9,362 bases of DNA from Planctomycetaceae bacterium (lineage in GTDB: Bacteria; Planctomycetota; Planctomycetia; Planctomycetales; Planctomycetaceae), in assembly GCA_016795125.1 (NCBI GenBank), contig JAEUIG010000471.1, positions 1-9,362 of the forward strand, written 5' to 3'. Below are positions 1-5,925 of the stretch, piece after piece (positions within the stretch are counted from its first letter, which is position 1; each line of letters starts with the position of its first letter). The position numbers and the translations under genes were made by a program. The notes beneath the pieces were generated by a model, which did not search any database, was not told where the DNA came from, and worked only from the letters and a program-made list of their open reading frames with translations.

Positions 1-76
1 GTGCCGGTCGTGAAATGACGTGATCGTTGAGAGTTGAGCGTTTGGCGGCGAGCCGAAGGCGACGCCGCGCGAACCT

Positions 77-101
77 CGTTCCCGAACTCTGTTCGGGAAC
101 G
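77..101. repeat. Short REP-like palindrome
   Basis: A perfect inverted repeat with 11-base arms (CGTTCCCGAAC and its reverse complement) and a 3-base loop, TCT. It lies just upstream of the first gene and has no T-run on either strand, so it is a poor intrinsic terminator. Palindromes of the form CGTTCCC...GGGAACG are, to my recollection, dispersed in many copies in planctomycete, cyanobacterial and proteobacterial genomes, usually between genes. I read this as one copy of such a repeat. Whether it is mobile or has any function cannot be told from a single copy. Confidence 0.75.
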
Positions 102-150
102 CACTGCCGCGAAGCTTCACACGACAACCAAACGAGCGGGAGTTGATCCC

Positions 151-702
151 GTGACAAAGCTGGCTGATCTGCAATCAAGGGTTGTTGCAGCGTGGACCCG
201 TTCCCGCCGCGGCGGACTTCAAGCACTGCCGCTAATAGCGGCTCTCGTTTTTGGTTTCTATGCCGCCTTTATGGCTGGCGATTACATGCTCTTGTGTGTG
301 TTGCGACCCACCCCATTGCCTGCCATGCTGACCGATCGACTGGCGACCGTGGTCCGGCATAGCCCGTTGTTCACGCTGTTCTTGTGTTGTCTTTTTCATG
401 GATGCATCGGACTTGTCATCGGATGGCGAATCGGAGACGGCCTTTACCGTCTTGCCGCCACTTGCCCCAGGTACGCGGCGCTGGCAGCTTTCCCGATCTT
501 CTTCCTCCCGTTTGCAGCCATCGTGCTTCAGAACCTGTTCGTGCGCTATGGCGCATTGCCGCCAACCAAGGTGGAGGCGTTGGCGGTCATCGGCCTGCTC
601 GCTGCGCTGACATACGGATTCTCGGCCCGACGGTGGCTCCAACTGCGTCGAGCAAAAGCTGCTTCTTTGACGCCGGTCGGCGCAACGTGCGATCAACCAT
701 AA
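151..702 (+). CDS. Hypothetical four-helix integral membrane protein
   Basis: I do not recognise this 183-residue protein. It has four hydrophobic stretches predicted as transmembrane helices: roughly residues 25-52 (around PLIAALVFGF), 71-93 (LFTLFLCCLF), 104-130 (AAFPIFFLPF) and 141-160 (EALAVIGLLA). A basic tail follows the last helix (RRWLQLRRAK), which would suit a cytoplasmic C-terminus. I chose the GTG at 151 because CGGGAG lies 8 bases upstream and the residues before it look non-coding; they would also run through the palindrome at 77-101. The open frame extends back to a TTG at 34. Base composition is less GC-rich than in the neighbours. No catalytic motif is visible. It is followed after 79 bases by the DUF1501 gene on the same strand, but no functional link is evident. 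Confidence 0.6.
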   Translation: MTKLADLQSRVVAAWTRSRRGGLQALPLIAALVFGFYAAFMAGDYMLLCVLRPTPLPAMLTDRLATVVRHSPLFTLFLCCLFHGCIGLVIGWRIGDGLYRLAATCPRYAALAAFPIFFLPFAAIVLQNLFVRYGALPPTKVEALAVIGLLAALTYGFSARRWLQLRRAKAASLTPVGATCDQP

Positions 703-781
703 AGCGACCAGGACGCACATTCGCCTGCGACTCCCCGCTGAACACTGGGTACCAACCTTCAACGAGCATCTTGGACTCGCC

Positions 782-2047
782 ATGCTCTCGTTTCTCGGCT
801 CCCCAACAATCTGCCGCCGCGTCACCCGCCGCGATGTCCTCCAGGTCGGCGGGCTGGCGCTTGGCGGCCTGACGCTTCCGGCGCTACTGCGCAGCCAAGC
901 TGTCGCGAAATCGGCCAGCGCCGCGCGTCACAAGTCGGTCATCATGGTCTGGCTGCGCGGAGCGGCCTCGCACATCGACAGTTGGGACATGAAGCCGGAT
1001 GCGCCGCCGGAGATTCGGGGGGAGTTCAATCCGATCCCGACGAGCGTCCCCGGCATTCAGGTCTGCGAGCACATGCCGCGGCAGGCGGCGATGATGGACC
1101 GGCTGGCCATCATTCGCGGCATTCGGGGGATCGATCTCGGCGATCACACGCCGCAGTTCATCGTCACCGGGTTCCCGGATCGCGGGAAGCGGCCGGCGTT
1201 CGGGTCGATCGTCAGCAGACTGCAGGGGAGCATCAACGGCGTGCCGGCGTTTGTCGCCAACTACGACTATCACCAACGGGCAACATACACCGGCCCGTCC
1301 CACGAGCCGTTCATTCCCGAGGGGGACGGGCTGGAGAACCTGCGGCGGAATCGCGACATCCCGCTGGAGCGTCTCGGCGAGCGGAGCCGGTTGATTGGGC
1401 AGTTCGATTCGTTCCGCCGCGATCTCGATCGCAGCGAGTCGGCCGGATCGCTCGATCCGTTCGCTGTGCAGGCGCTCGATATGATCACGTCGGCGAAAGC
1501 CCGTGACGCATTCGACCTCAACCAGGAGCCGGACGCGAATCACGAGCGCTATGGCCGCTATTGCGAGTCATTCCTGATGGCTCGCCGGCTGGTGGAGGCG
1601 GGAGTGCGGGTCGTCTCAGTGAAAGTCGGCGACTGGGACACGCACGAGAAGAACTTCATCGATCACAAGGACCAGTTGCCGAAGCTCGACCAGGGGATTC
1701 ACGCTTTGGTCACCGATCTCTACGACCGGGGGATGCAGGATGACGTGGCGGTCGTCGTGTGGGGCGAGTTTGGCCGGGCGCCGCGGATTTCGCGCGGCGA
1801 TGGGCGCGACCACTGGCCCGAAGCGGCCGCGGCGGTGATCGCCGGCGGGGGGTTCAAGGCCGGGCAGGTCATTGGCGAGACCGACCGGCACGCGGGGGAA
1901 TCGATCAGCACACCCTACACGCCGAGCAACGTCCTCGCCAGCTTGTATGCGCACATGGGGATCGACACGACCCAGTCGCTGCCGGATTTCAGCAACCGGC
2001 CGATGCACGTGCTCGACGACCGCGCCCCGGTCCACGAACTCACCTGA
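782..2047 (+). CDS. DUF1501 family protein with Tat signal
   Basis: A 421-residue member of the DUF1501 family, secreted proteins related to the alkaline phosphatase/sulfatase fold and greatly expanded in planctomycetes. The N-terminus carries a twin-arginine signal (TRRDVLQVG, arginines 16-17) followed by a hydrophobic stretch, so it is probably exported folded by Tat. Family landmarks are present: an early SHIDSWD block around residues 60-66, GEFGRAP at 328-334 and GRDHWP at 341-346. The reaction is unknown; metal-dependent hydrolysis is only inferred from the fold. DUF1501 genes commonly sit next to DUF1549/DUF1553 (cytochrome-c-like) partners, but none is visible in this window. The start ATG gives the typical family N-terminus (MLSFLGSPT) although no good Shine-Dalgarno is seen. 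Confidence 0.93.
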   Translation: MLSFLGSPTICRRVTRRDVLQVGGLALGGLTLPALLRSQAVAKSASAARHKSVIMVWLRGAASHIDSWDMKPDAPPEIRGEFNPIPTSVPGIQVCEHMPRQAAMMDRLAIIRGIRGIDLGDHTPQFIVTGFPDRGKRPAFGSIVSRLQGSINGVPAFVANYDYHQRATYTGPSHEPFIPEGDGLENLRRNRDIPLERLGERSRLIGQFDSFRRDLDRSESAGSLDPFAVQALDMITSAKARDAFDLNQEPDANHERYGRYCESFLMARRLVEAGVRVVSVKVGDWDTHEKNFIDHKDQLPKLDQGIHALVTDLYDRGMQDDVAVVVWGEFGRAPRISRGDGRDHWPEAAAAVIAGGGFKAGQVIGETDRHAGESISTPYTPSNVLASLYAHMGIDTTQSLPDFSNRPMHVLDDRAPVHELT

Positions 2048-2084
2048 AACGCAAACGTCACCTCTCACGCTTGCGGTTTCACCC

Positions 2085-2645
2085 ATGCCGTCCATCGAAG
2101 TCGAAGCCAAATACCCGCTGTCGGAGTCGCTGGACGCCTGGCGAGAACGGCTACTGGCTCTCGGCGCCGTCGCCGGCGAAACCATCGAACAGTGCGACGA
2201 GTACTTCGCGCATCCCTGCCGCAACTTTGCGGCAACGGGGGAGGCCTTTCGGATGCGGACCGTCGGCGACGAGAACGCGCTGACGTACAAGGGCCCGCTC
2301 CTGGACAAGCAGACCAAGTCTCGCAGCGAGTCCGAAATCTCCTTCGCCTCCGGCGCCGACTCCGCCGCGCAGATGCGCGACATGCTGCTGGCGCTGGGAT
2401 TCAGTCCGGCCGGCCGTGTCTCGAAGCGTCGCACACTCCTCACCCTTGGACGCGCCGGTCGAACGTTCACGTTGTCGCTCGATGAGGTGGCCGGACTGGG
2501 CGTGTTCCTGGAAATCGAAATCGTGACCGAGCAGGCCGACTGGACGGCCGCCCGCGACGCCCTGCTGGCCGTTGCCGCCGACCTCGGTCTCGGCAGTTCC
2601 GAGCGCCGTTCCTACCTGGAGTTGCTGCTGGCACGTGGCCCCTGA
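2085..2645 (+). CDS. CYTH-domain protein (class IV adenylate cyclase/triphosphatase-like)
   Basis: A 186-residue single-domain CYTH protein (CyaB/thiamine-triphosphatase superfamily), which forms a beta tunnel binding triphosphate with divalent metal. The N-terminal ExExK signature is intact (residues 5-9, EVEAK). It is followed by the basic RxR of FRMR, the YKGP lysine, a glutamate-rich SESE segment, the KRR motif, the SLDEV aspartate and the EIEI strand, so the charged tunnel looks complete and the enzyme should be active. Members of this family are cyclases, thiamine triphosphatases or inorganic triphosphatases; sequence alone does not separate these here. The ATG at 2085 puts ExExK at its usual place; the frame is open upstream but overlaps the DUF1501 gene. 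It starts 37 bases after that gene and could share its transcript. Confidence 0.9.
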   Translation: MPSIEVEAKYPLSESLDAWRERLLALGAVAGETIEQCDEYFAHPCRNFAATGEAFRMRTVGDENALTYKGPLLDKQTKSRSESEISFASGADSAAQMRDMLLALGFSPAGRVSKRRTLLTLGRAGRTFTLSLDEVAGLGVFLEIEIVTEQADWTAARDALLAVAADLGLGSSERRSYLELLLARGP

Positions 2646-2675
2646 CCCGTCCTTGCGAAATCTGCTAAAAACCTG

Positions 2676-2704
2676 TTGCAATGCGGGACCGCAGCCGATA
2701 GTAT
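2676..2704 (+). promoter_or_regulatory. Candidate recA promoter
   Basis: TTGCAA at 2676-2681 and TAGTAT at 2699-2704 are separated by exactly 17 bases; each matches the sigma70 consensus at 4 of 6 positions. Transcription would start near 2711, giving a leader of about 35 bases before recA. This is a reading by eye, made plausible by spacing and position. Confidence 0.45.
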
Positions 2705-2727
2705 TCGTGCGTACACTATAGCACGCA
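2698..2727. promoter_or_regulatory. Overlapping dyads at the recA start site, possible operator
   Basis: Three short perfect dyads overlap at the expected recA transcription start: ATAGT/ACTAT (2698-2702 with 2715-2719), CGTGC/GCACG (2706-2710 with 2721-2725) and TGCGT/ACGCA (2708-2712 with 2723-2727). This is where a LexA-type operator would be expected. It matches none of the E. coli (CTGT-N8-ACAG), alphaproteobacterial (GTTC-N7-GTTC) or Gram-positive (GAAC-N4-GTTC) boxes. It is a candidate site only. Confidence 0.3.
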
Positions 2728-2746
2728 GATCGCAGGAACAGCGCCC

Positions 2747-3853
2747 ATGGCCCAGAAAATGAAGTCCGCCCGCCGCGTCGCCGAGAAGCCGAGCGAAACC
2801 GAGCAGCAACTGCAGAACACGCTCGGCCAGATCCACAAGACGTTCGGCGAAGGCTCGATCATGCGGCTGTCCGATCCGGGGACCGCCGTGCCGGACGGCA
2901 TCTCGGTCGGCGCCCTGTCGCTGGACCTGGCCCTCGGCGGCGGCGGATTTCCCCGCGGCCGCATCATCGAGCTGTTCGGCCCGGAGTCCAGCGGCAAGAC
3001 GACCCTCGCACTGCATGCCGTCGCGAGCGCCCAGCAGGCGGGGGGCATCGCAGCGTTCATCGATGCGGAACACGCGCTTGATCCGGCATGGGCCAAGCGG
3101 CTGGGAGTCAATCTCGAAGAACTGCTGGTCAGCCAGCCGTCGTACGGAGAAGAAGCCCTGCAGATCGCCGAGATGCTGATCAAGTCGAACGCCGTCGACA
3201 TCATCGTGATCGACTCGGTCGCGGCGCTGGTGCCGAAGGCCGAACTCGATGGCGAGATCGGCGACAAGCATGTCGGCCTGCAGGCCCGCATGATGAGCCA
3301 GGCGATGCGCAAGTTGACTGGCGCCATCTCGAAGGCCAAGACCTGCGTGATCTTCATCAACCAGATCCGCGAGAAGATCGGGGTGATGTTCGGCAGCCCG
3401 GAAACGACTCCCGGCGGCCGCGCTCTCAAGTTCTACGCCTCCTGCCGTGTGGATGTCCGCCGCATCGCGACTCTGAAGGAAGGGGAAGAATCGATCGGCA
3501 TCCGCATGCGGGCGAAGGTCGTCAAGAACAAGGTGGCCCCGCCGTTCCGTTCGGCCGAGTTTGACATGCTCGGCAGCAGTGGGATCAGCCTGTCCGGGGA
3601 CGTCCTCGACCTGGCGACGGCCGAGCGGATCGTGCAGAAGAGCGGCGCATGGTTTACCTACGGCGACGTCCGCCTCGGCCAGGGGCGCGACAAGTCGCGG
3701 GTGTTTCTCGAAGAGAACAAGAAGCTCCTCGAGGAAATCCGCCGCAAGGTGCTCGAACAGCACCGCCATGCCCCCGCGTCCGCCCAGGTCGGTGCTGCTC
3801 GTGCCGAAGTCAACGGGGAATCGTCTGACGACGATGTGGAGGCAGAGGAATAG
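2747..3853 (+). CDS. recA: Recombinase RecA
   Basis: RecA, the ATP-dependent strand-exchange recombinase and SOS co-protease, 368 residues. Visible landmarks are Walker A GPESSGKT at 78-85, the IDAEHA block with catalytic Glu108 (E. coli E96), Walker B IIVIDS at 152-157, the L1 region around 170-180, the INQIREKIGVMFG to PETTPGG L2 segment at 204-224, and KVVKNK at 257-262 with the two ATP-contact lysines. The acidic C-terminal tail (ESSDDDVEAEE) is typical. One difference is that the E. coli Tyr103 position in the DPxY block is Trp here (W115). The start ATG is supported by AGGA nine bases upstream. It follows the CYTH gene by 101 bases that hold its own candidate promoter. No lexA or recX is in the window. 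Confidence 0.98.
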   Translation: MAQKMKSARRVAEKPSETEQQLQNTLGQIHKTFGEGSIMRLSDPGTAVPDGISVGALSLDLALGGGGFPRGRIIELFGPESSGKTTLALHAVASAQQAGGIAAFIDAEHALDPAWAKRLGVNLEELLVSQPSYGEEALQIAEMLIKSNAVDIIVIDSVAALVPKAELDGEIGDKHVGLQARMMSQAMRKLTGAISKAKTCVIFINQIREKIGVMFGSPETTPGGRALKFYASCRVDVRRIATLKEGEESIGIRMRAKVVKNKVAPPFRSAEFDMLGSSGISLSGDVLDLATAERIVQKSGAWFTYGDVRLGQGRDKSRVFLEENKKLLEEIRRKVLEQHRHAPASAQVGAARAEVNGESSDDDVEAEE

Positions 3854-3923
3854 CTGCAGCCGGGTACGAAAGCCACTGCCGTCATCGAGCCAAGTGGTTG
3901 ATCCGGCTTGCCACAATAATTCA

Positions 3924-3940
3924 GGGCACAAGGAATGCCC
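3924..3940 (-). terminator. Weak hairpin, possible terminator
   Basis: Five-base perfect arms GGGCA and TGCCC with a 7-base loop, 70 bases after the recA stop. On the - strand it is followed by an AT-rich stretch (TGAATTATT), whereas on the + strand the following bases are C-rich. It would fit transcripts from the right-hand gene set better than recA, but the stem is short. Confidence 0.2.
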
Positions 3941-4014
3941 CCTCGAATGGACCGAGCCTTCAATCATTGTCAGCCGGCGGAATCGCGAGCGAAACGGCGA
4001 TCGGCAGCGCCAGA

Positions 4015-4099
4015 TTCACCACGGAGTACACGGAGACCACGGAGCAGAACCAGAGGTTGAATGCCTTTTCTCAGTGTCCTCCGTGTACTCCGTGGTGAA
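4015..4099. repeat. Long inverted repeat of 9-nt-spaced CACGGAG units
   Basis: The arms 4015-4035 and 4079-4099 are perfectly complementary over 21 bases. Extending to 4044 and 4070 gives 27 of 30 pairs around a 25-base loop. The left arm has three CACGGAG units starting at 4020, 4029 and 4038; the right arm has CTCCGTG at 4088 and 4079 and a one-mismatch copy, CTCAGTG, at 4070, so both arms repeat every 9 bases. Elements with this CACCACGGAG...CTCCGTGGTG pattern are, from memory, dispersed in many copies in planctomycete and other environmental bacterial genomes. I read it as a non-autonomous palindromic repeat. Confidence 0.85.
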
Positions 4100-4148
4100 C
4101 TTCCGCCTCTGCGGAGGTTGGCGCGGATGACAGTCCTCAATGGAGGTC

Positions 4149-4166
4149 GCACTACAATTGTTGTGC
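4149..4166. promoter_or_regulatory. 18-bp near-palindrome centred on CAATTG
   Basis: GCACTACAATTGTTGTGC pairs with itself at 8 of 9 positions, with core ACAATTGT at 4154-4161. It resembles a dimeric repressor operator but lies between the ends of two convergent genes with no start nearby, so a regulatory role is uncertain. It could be part of the adjacent repeat or a relic of a lost gene's promoter. Confidence 0.3.
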
Positions 4167-4215
4167 AAGACTGGTTGATCCCCGTGGGGCGAGCGGACAA
4201 GGGAACCCTGCGGGT

Positions 4216-4923
4216 CTATCCGGCATGCAGGGCCGCAGTGGCCGCTTCCCGGACGCGGTCGTCGGAATCCCTGGCAGCGCGCTCGAGAGCTGTGCGCGCG
4301 GCTGCATCGGGGCCGATCTTTCCGAGCGCTTCGGCCGCCAGCCGCCGGACTCCTGGGCGTCGGTCCTGCAGCAATGTGGTCAGCGTGGGGACTGCCCAGT
4401 CCCCGTCCGGACCAAGATTGCCGACCGCCACGATCGTTCCGCCTTCTCCTTCGCGCATCGCCTTGATGAGCACCGGGACGTATTTCTCTCCGGCCGGATC
4501 AAGCTCCCTGAGCGACCACGCTGCCGCCATACGGACGGAAAGTTCCGGATCATCCAGCAGGTCTTCGATCGGCGGGACCGCCGATTGACCGGCATCCCCC
4601 ATGTGCCCCAGGGCGCGCGCTGCCGACTGCCGCACACCCGGATGCAGATCGCCCAGTACGGAGGTCAGTGCCGGAACTGCAGTTGCAGCCGGTTCCCCGA
4701 GTTCCCGCAGGGCATCGGCAGCCGCAATCCGGGACTCCCTGTCGGTGCCCTGCAGTTCTGCGATGCGCGCAGCGACGGGGTCCTCCCCCTGGCAACCGGC
4801 GAAAACGACGGTGAGCAACAGAGCCGGCAGTGAGCCGGTCCGCCATGGAGAACGATCCTGTTCAGAATGCTTCGACGAAGTCGCCGTTCGACCGCGTCGC
4901 CAGCGCCACGTACTCTCGCTCAC
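4216..4923 (-). CDS. HEAT-repeat probable lipoprotein, start uncertain
   Basis: The coding frame encodes about five tandem HEAT (PBS-lyase-like) helical repeats, recognisable as RIAAADALRELG, VRQSAARALGHMG, VRMAAAWSLRELD and VRRLAAEALGKIG. Such solenoids bind proteins and no catalysis is expected. Before them lies a hydrophobic stretch ending in a lipobox-like FAGC (cysteine codon at 4794-4792), so the mature protein is probably a lipid-anchored envelope protein. The start is unclear. The only in-frame GTG is at 4923, inside the upstream pseudopilin gene with a 62-base overlap; TTG at 4818 is too short for a signal peptide; the well-placed ATG at 4846-4844 (AGGA upstream) is out of frame by one base. 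It directly follows the DUF1559 gene, suggesting co-transcription and perhaps a shared surface role. Confidence 0.75.
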   Translation of the reverse strand: MSESTWRWRRGRTATSSKHSEQDRSPWRTGSLPALLLTVVFAGCQGEDPVAARIAELQGTDRESRIAAADALRELGEPAATAVPALTSVLGDLHPGVRQSAARALGHMGDAGQSAVPPIEDLLDDPELSVRMAAAWSLRELDPAGEKYVPVLIKAMREGEGGTIVAVGNLGPDGDWAVPTLTTLLQDRRPGVRRLAAEALGKIGPDAAARTALERAARDSDDRVREAATAALHAG

Positions 4924-5770
4924 CGATGTCCTCCGAAATGAACCTCACCGAGCCGTCCACGAGAAGATGCATGGCGCCGCCGGGATGCTGGCTCGACGGG
5001 CCGTATTCCGAGGACGGGTTTTCGTAGATGAAGTAGGGGCGATGGTTCAGCGAGACCCGGCGGGCGCCGTATCCCGGCGGGTTGCCGGCATCGTACGGCC
5101 GCGCGACGAGCGCCGCCGTGCCGCCGTCGGTCCAGACCATCATTTTCTCTTCGCGCGTCTCGCAGATCAGCACCGTCTGGCCTGTGCCATCGGTCACGTC
5201 GTTGAGCTGTGTGTGCGACAGCGGGAACATCGTCCCGTCGGGGGCAAGCAGTTGTGAGTTCTGCCCGTAGATGTGCCCGACATCGCTGGCCCCCATCGCC
5301 GCATAGTTGGTGATCGCACAACGTTCGGAGAACCGCGTGTAGTTCTCGTCGCGGCTGAAGCGCGGGCCGGCGTACGACGGGCAGCGAAACACCTCCGGCA
5401 GCATCTCCGCCAGCGGAAGATTGACGGGATCCATCGACGACAGATTGAAATTGAACTGGTTGTGCAGCGTCTGCTGATCGATGTACGGCAACAGCAGGCT
5501 CGACCAACTGTGAATATGCCGGCCTTTCGGCACAACGATCCAGCCCCCCTGTTCCACGTCGCTGGTGCTGCTGGGGGGGAACAGGCCGTGCGCACTGTGA
5601 TAGTTGTGCAGCGCAATGCCGACCTGCTTGAGATTGTTGCGACAGGTGGTCTGCCGTGCGCTTTCCCGGGCCTGCTGCACCGCCGGCAGCAGCAAGGCCA
5701 CCAGAATGCCTATGATTGCAATGACGACGAGCAGTTCGATCAGCGTAAAGCCGCGACGCATGCCTGTCAT
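4862..5770 (-). CDS. DUF1559 pseudopilin-like protein (type II secretion/pilin fold)
   Basis: A 302-residue DUF1559 protein, a family abundant in planctomycetes. The N-terminus is a class III prepilin leader, MRRG followed by FTLIELLVVIAIIGILVALL; cleavage after Gly7 would leave Phe as residue 1 and the conserved Glu at +5. The first ~25 mature residues form the membrane/assembly helix, followed by ARESARQTTCRNNLKQVGIALHNY, the usual DUF1559 continuation. The C-terminal H-x9-DG motif is present (His262, Asp272-Gly273). It probably assembles into, or is processed like, a type IV pilin or pseudopilin; the exact role of DUF1559 proteins is unknown. The ATG at 5770 has AGGAG four bases upstream; a second ATG at 5761 is possible, and the open frame back to 5911 lacks family similarity. 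Confidence 0.95.
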   Translation of the reverse strand: MTGMRRGFTLIELLVVIAIIGILVALLLPAVQQARESARQTTCRNNLKQVGIALHNYHSAHGLFPPSSTSDVEQGGWIVVPKGRHIHSWSSLLLPYIDQQTLHNQFNFNLSSMDPVNLPLAEMLPEVFRCPSYAGPRFSRDENYTRFSERCAITNYAAMGASDVGHIYGQNSQLLAPDGTMFPLSHTQLNDVTDGTGQTVLICETREEKMMVWTDGGTAALVARPYDAGNPPGYGARRVSLNHRPYFIYENPSSEYGPSSQHPGGAMHLLVDGSVRFISEDIGEREYVALATRSNGDFVEAF

Positions 5771-5821
5771 GTTGCTCCTGCCGGCGCGAAACGCCGATCC
5801 CCGACCCCGATGCACTCGGGA

Positions 5822-5830
5822 ATCATAACA
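5822..5830 (-). promoter_or_regulatory. Candidate extended -10 promoter of DUF1559 gene
   Basis: On the - strand, TGTTATGAT (5830 to 5822) combines an extended TGn with TATGAT, five of six matches to the -10 consensus. Transcription would start near 5815, giving a leader of about 45 bases. No good -35 is seen, which is tolerated for extended -10 promoters. A CCCGA/TCGGG dyad at 5806-5820 lies over the expected start site. Confidence 0.4.
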
Positions 5831-5925
5831 GAGACTTCGGGAAGCGAGCGCAGAAACGCGCGCAGGGCGGCGAAGGCGCGCCCCGGCGGTCCTGACCAGC
5901 GAACAGGCCAACGGAGAACTCTGGC

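Larger units (their letters stand above)
3854..4215. other. Gene-free gap between convergent recA and HEAT gene
   Basis: A 362-base intergenic stretch with no supportable gene. It contains a GGGCA/TGCCC hairpin at 3924-3940, the long inverted repeat at 4015-4099, a CCTC/GAGG mini-stem at 4135-4146, the near-palindrome at 4149-4166 and a CCCC/GGGG mini-stem at 4180-4189. Short frames crossing the repeat are artefacts. No classical GC-stem plus T-run terminator for recA is visible. Confidence 0.7.

Noticed and set aside
34..150. Upstream extension of the four-helix membrane protein to a TTG start
   Set aside because: It would translate a palindromic repeat, and the GTG at 151 has a better ribosome binding site and reaches the first helix sensibly.
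2612..3967. Long open frame of 451 codons on the - strand antisense to recA
   Set aside because: Shadow of the GC-rich third-position bias of recA, low-complexity His/Asp/Arg-rich product, no recognisable motif.
4020..4094. Regularly spaced repeats considered as a CRISPR array
   Set aside because: The units are 7 bases at 9-base spacing in inverted arms; there are no 20-40 base repeats or unique spacers and no cas genes.
3970..4588. Short frames on both strands crossing the inverted repeat
   Set aside because: Their sequence is the translation of the repeat units and antisense HEAT sequence; no ribosome site or family match.
4550..4846. 98-codon frame starting at the ATG with a good ribosome binding site
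   Set aside because: The product is Arg/Gly/Cys-rich with no signal or domain, whereas the frame one base away encodes clear HEAT repeats; the site is treated as a start or frameshift puzzle instead.
5545..5580. C6 and G7 runs inside the DUF1559 gene, possible phase-variation tract or frameshift
   Set aside because: The frame is intact through both runs and matches the family, so there is no sign of slippage in this copy.
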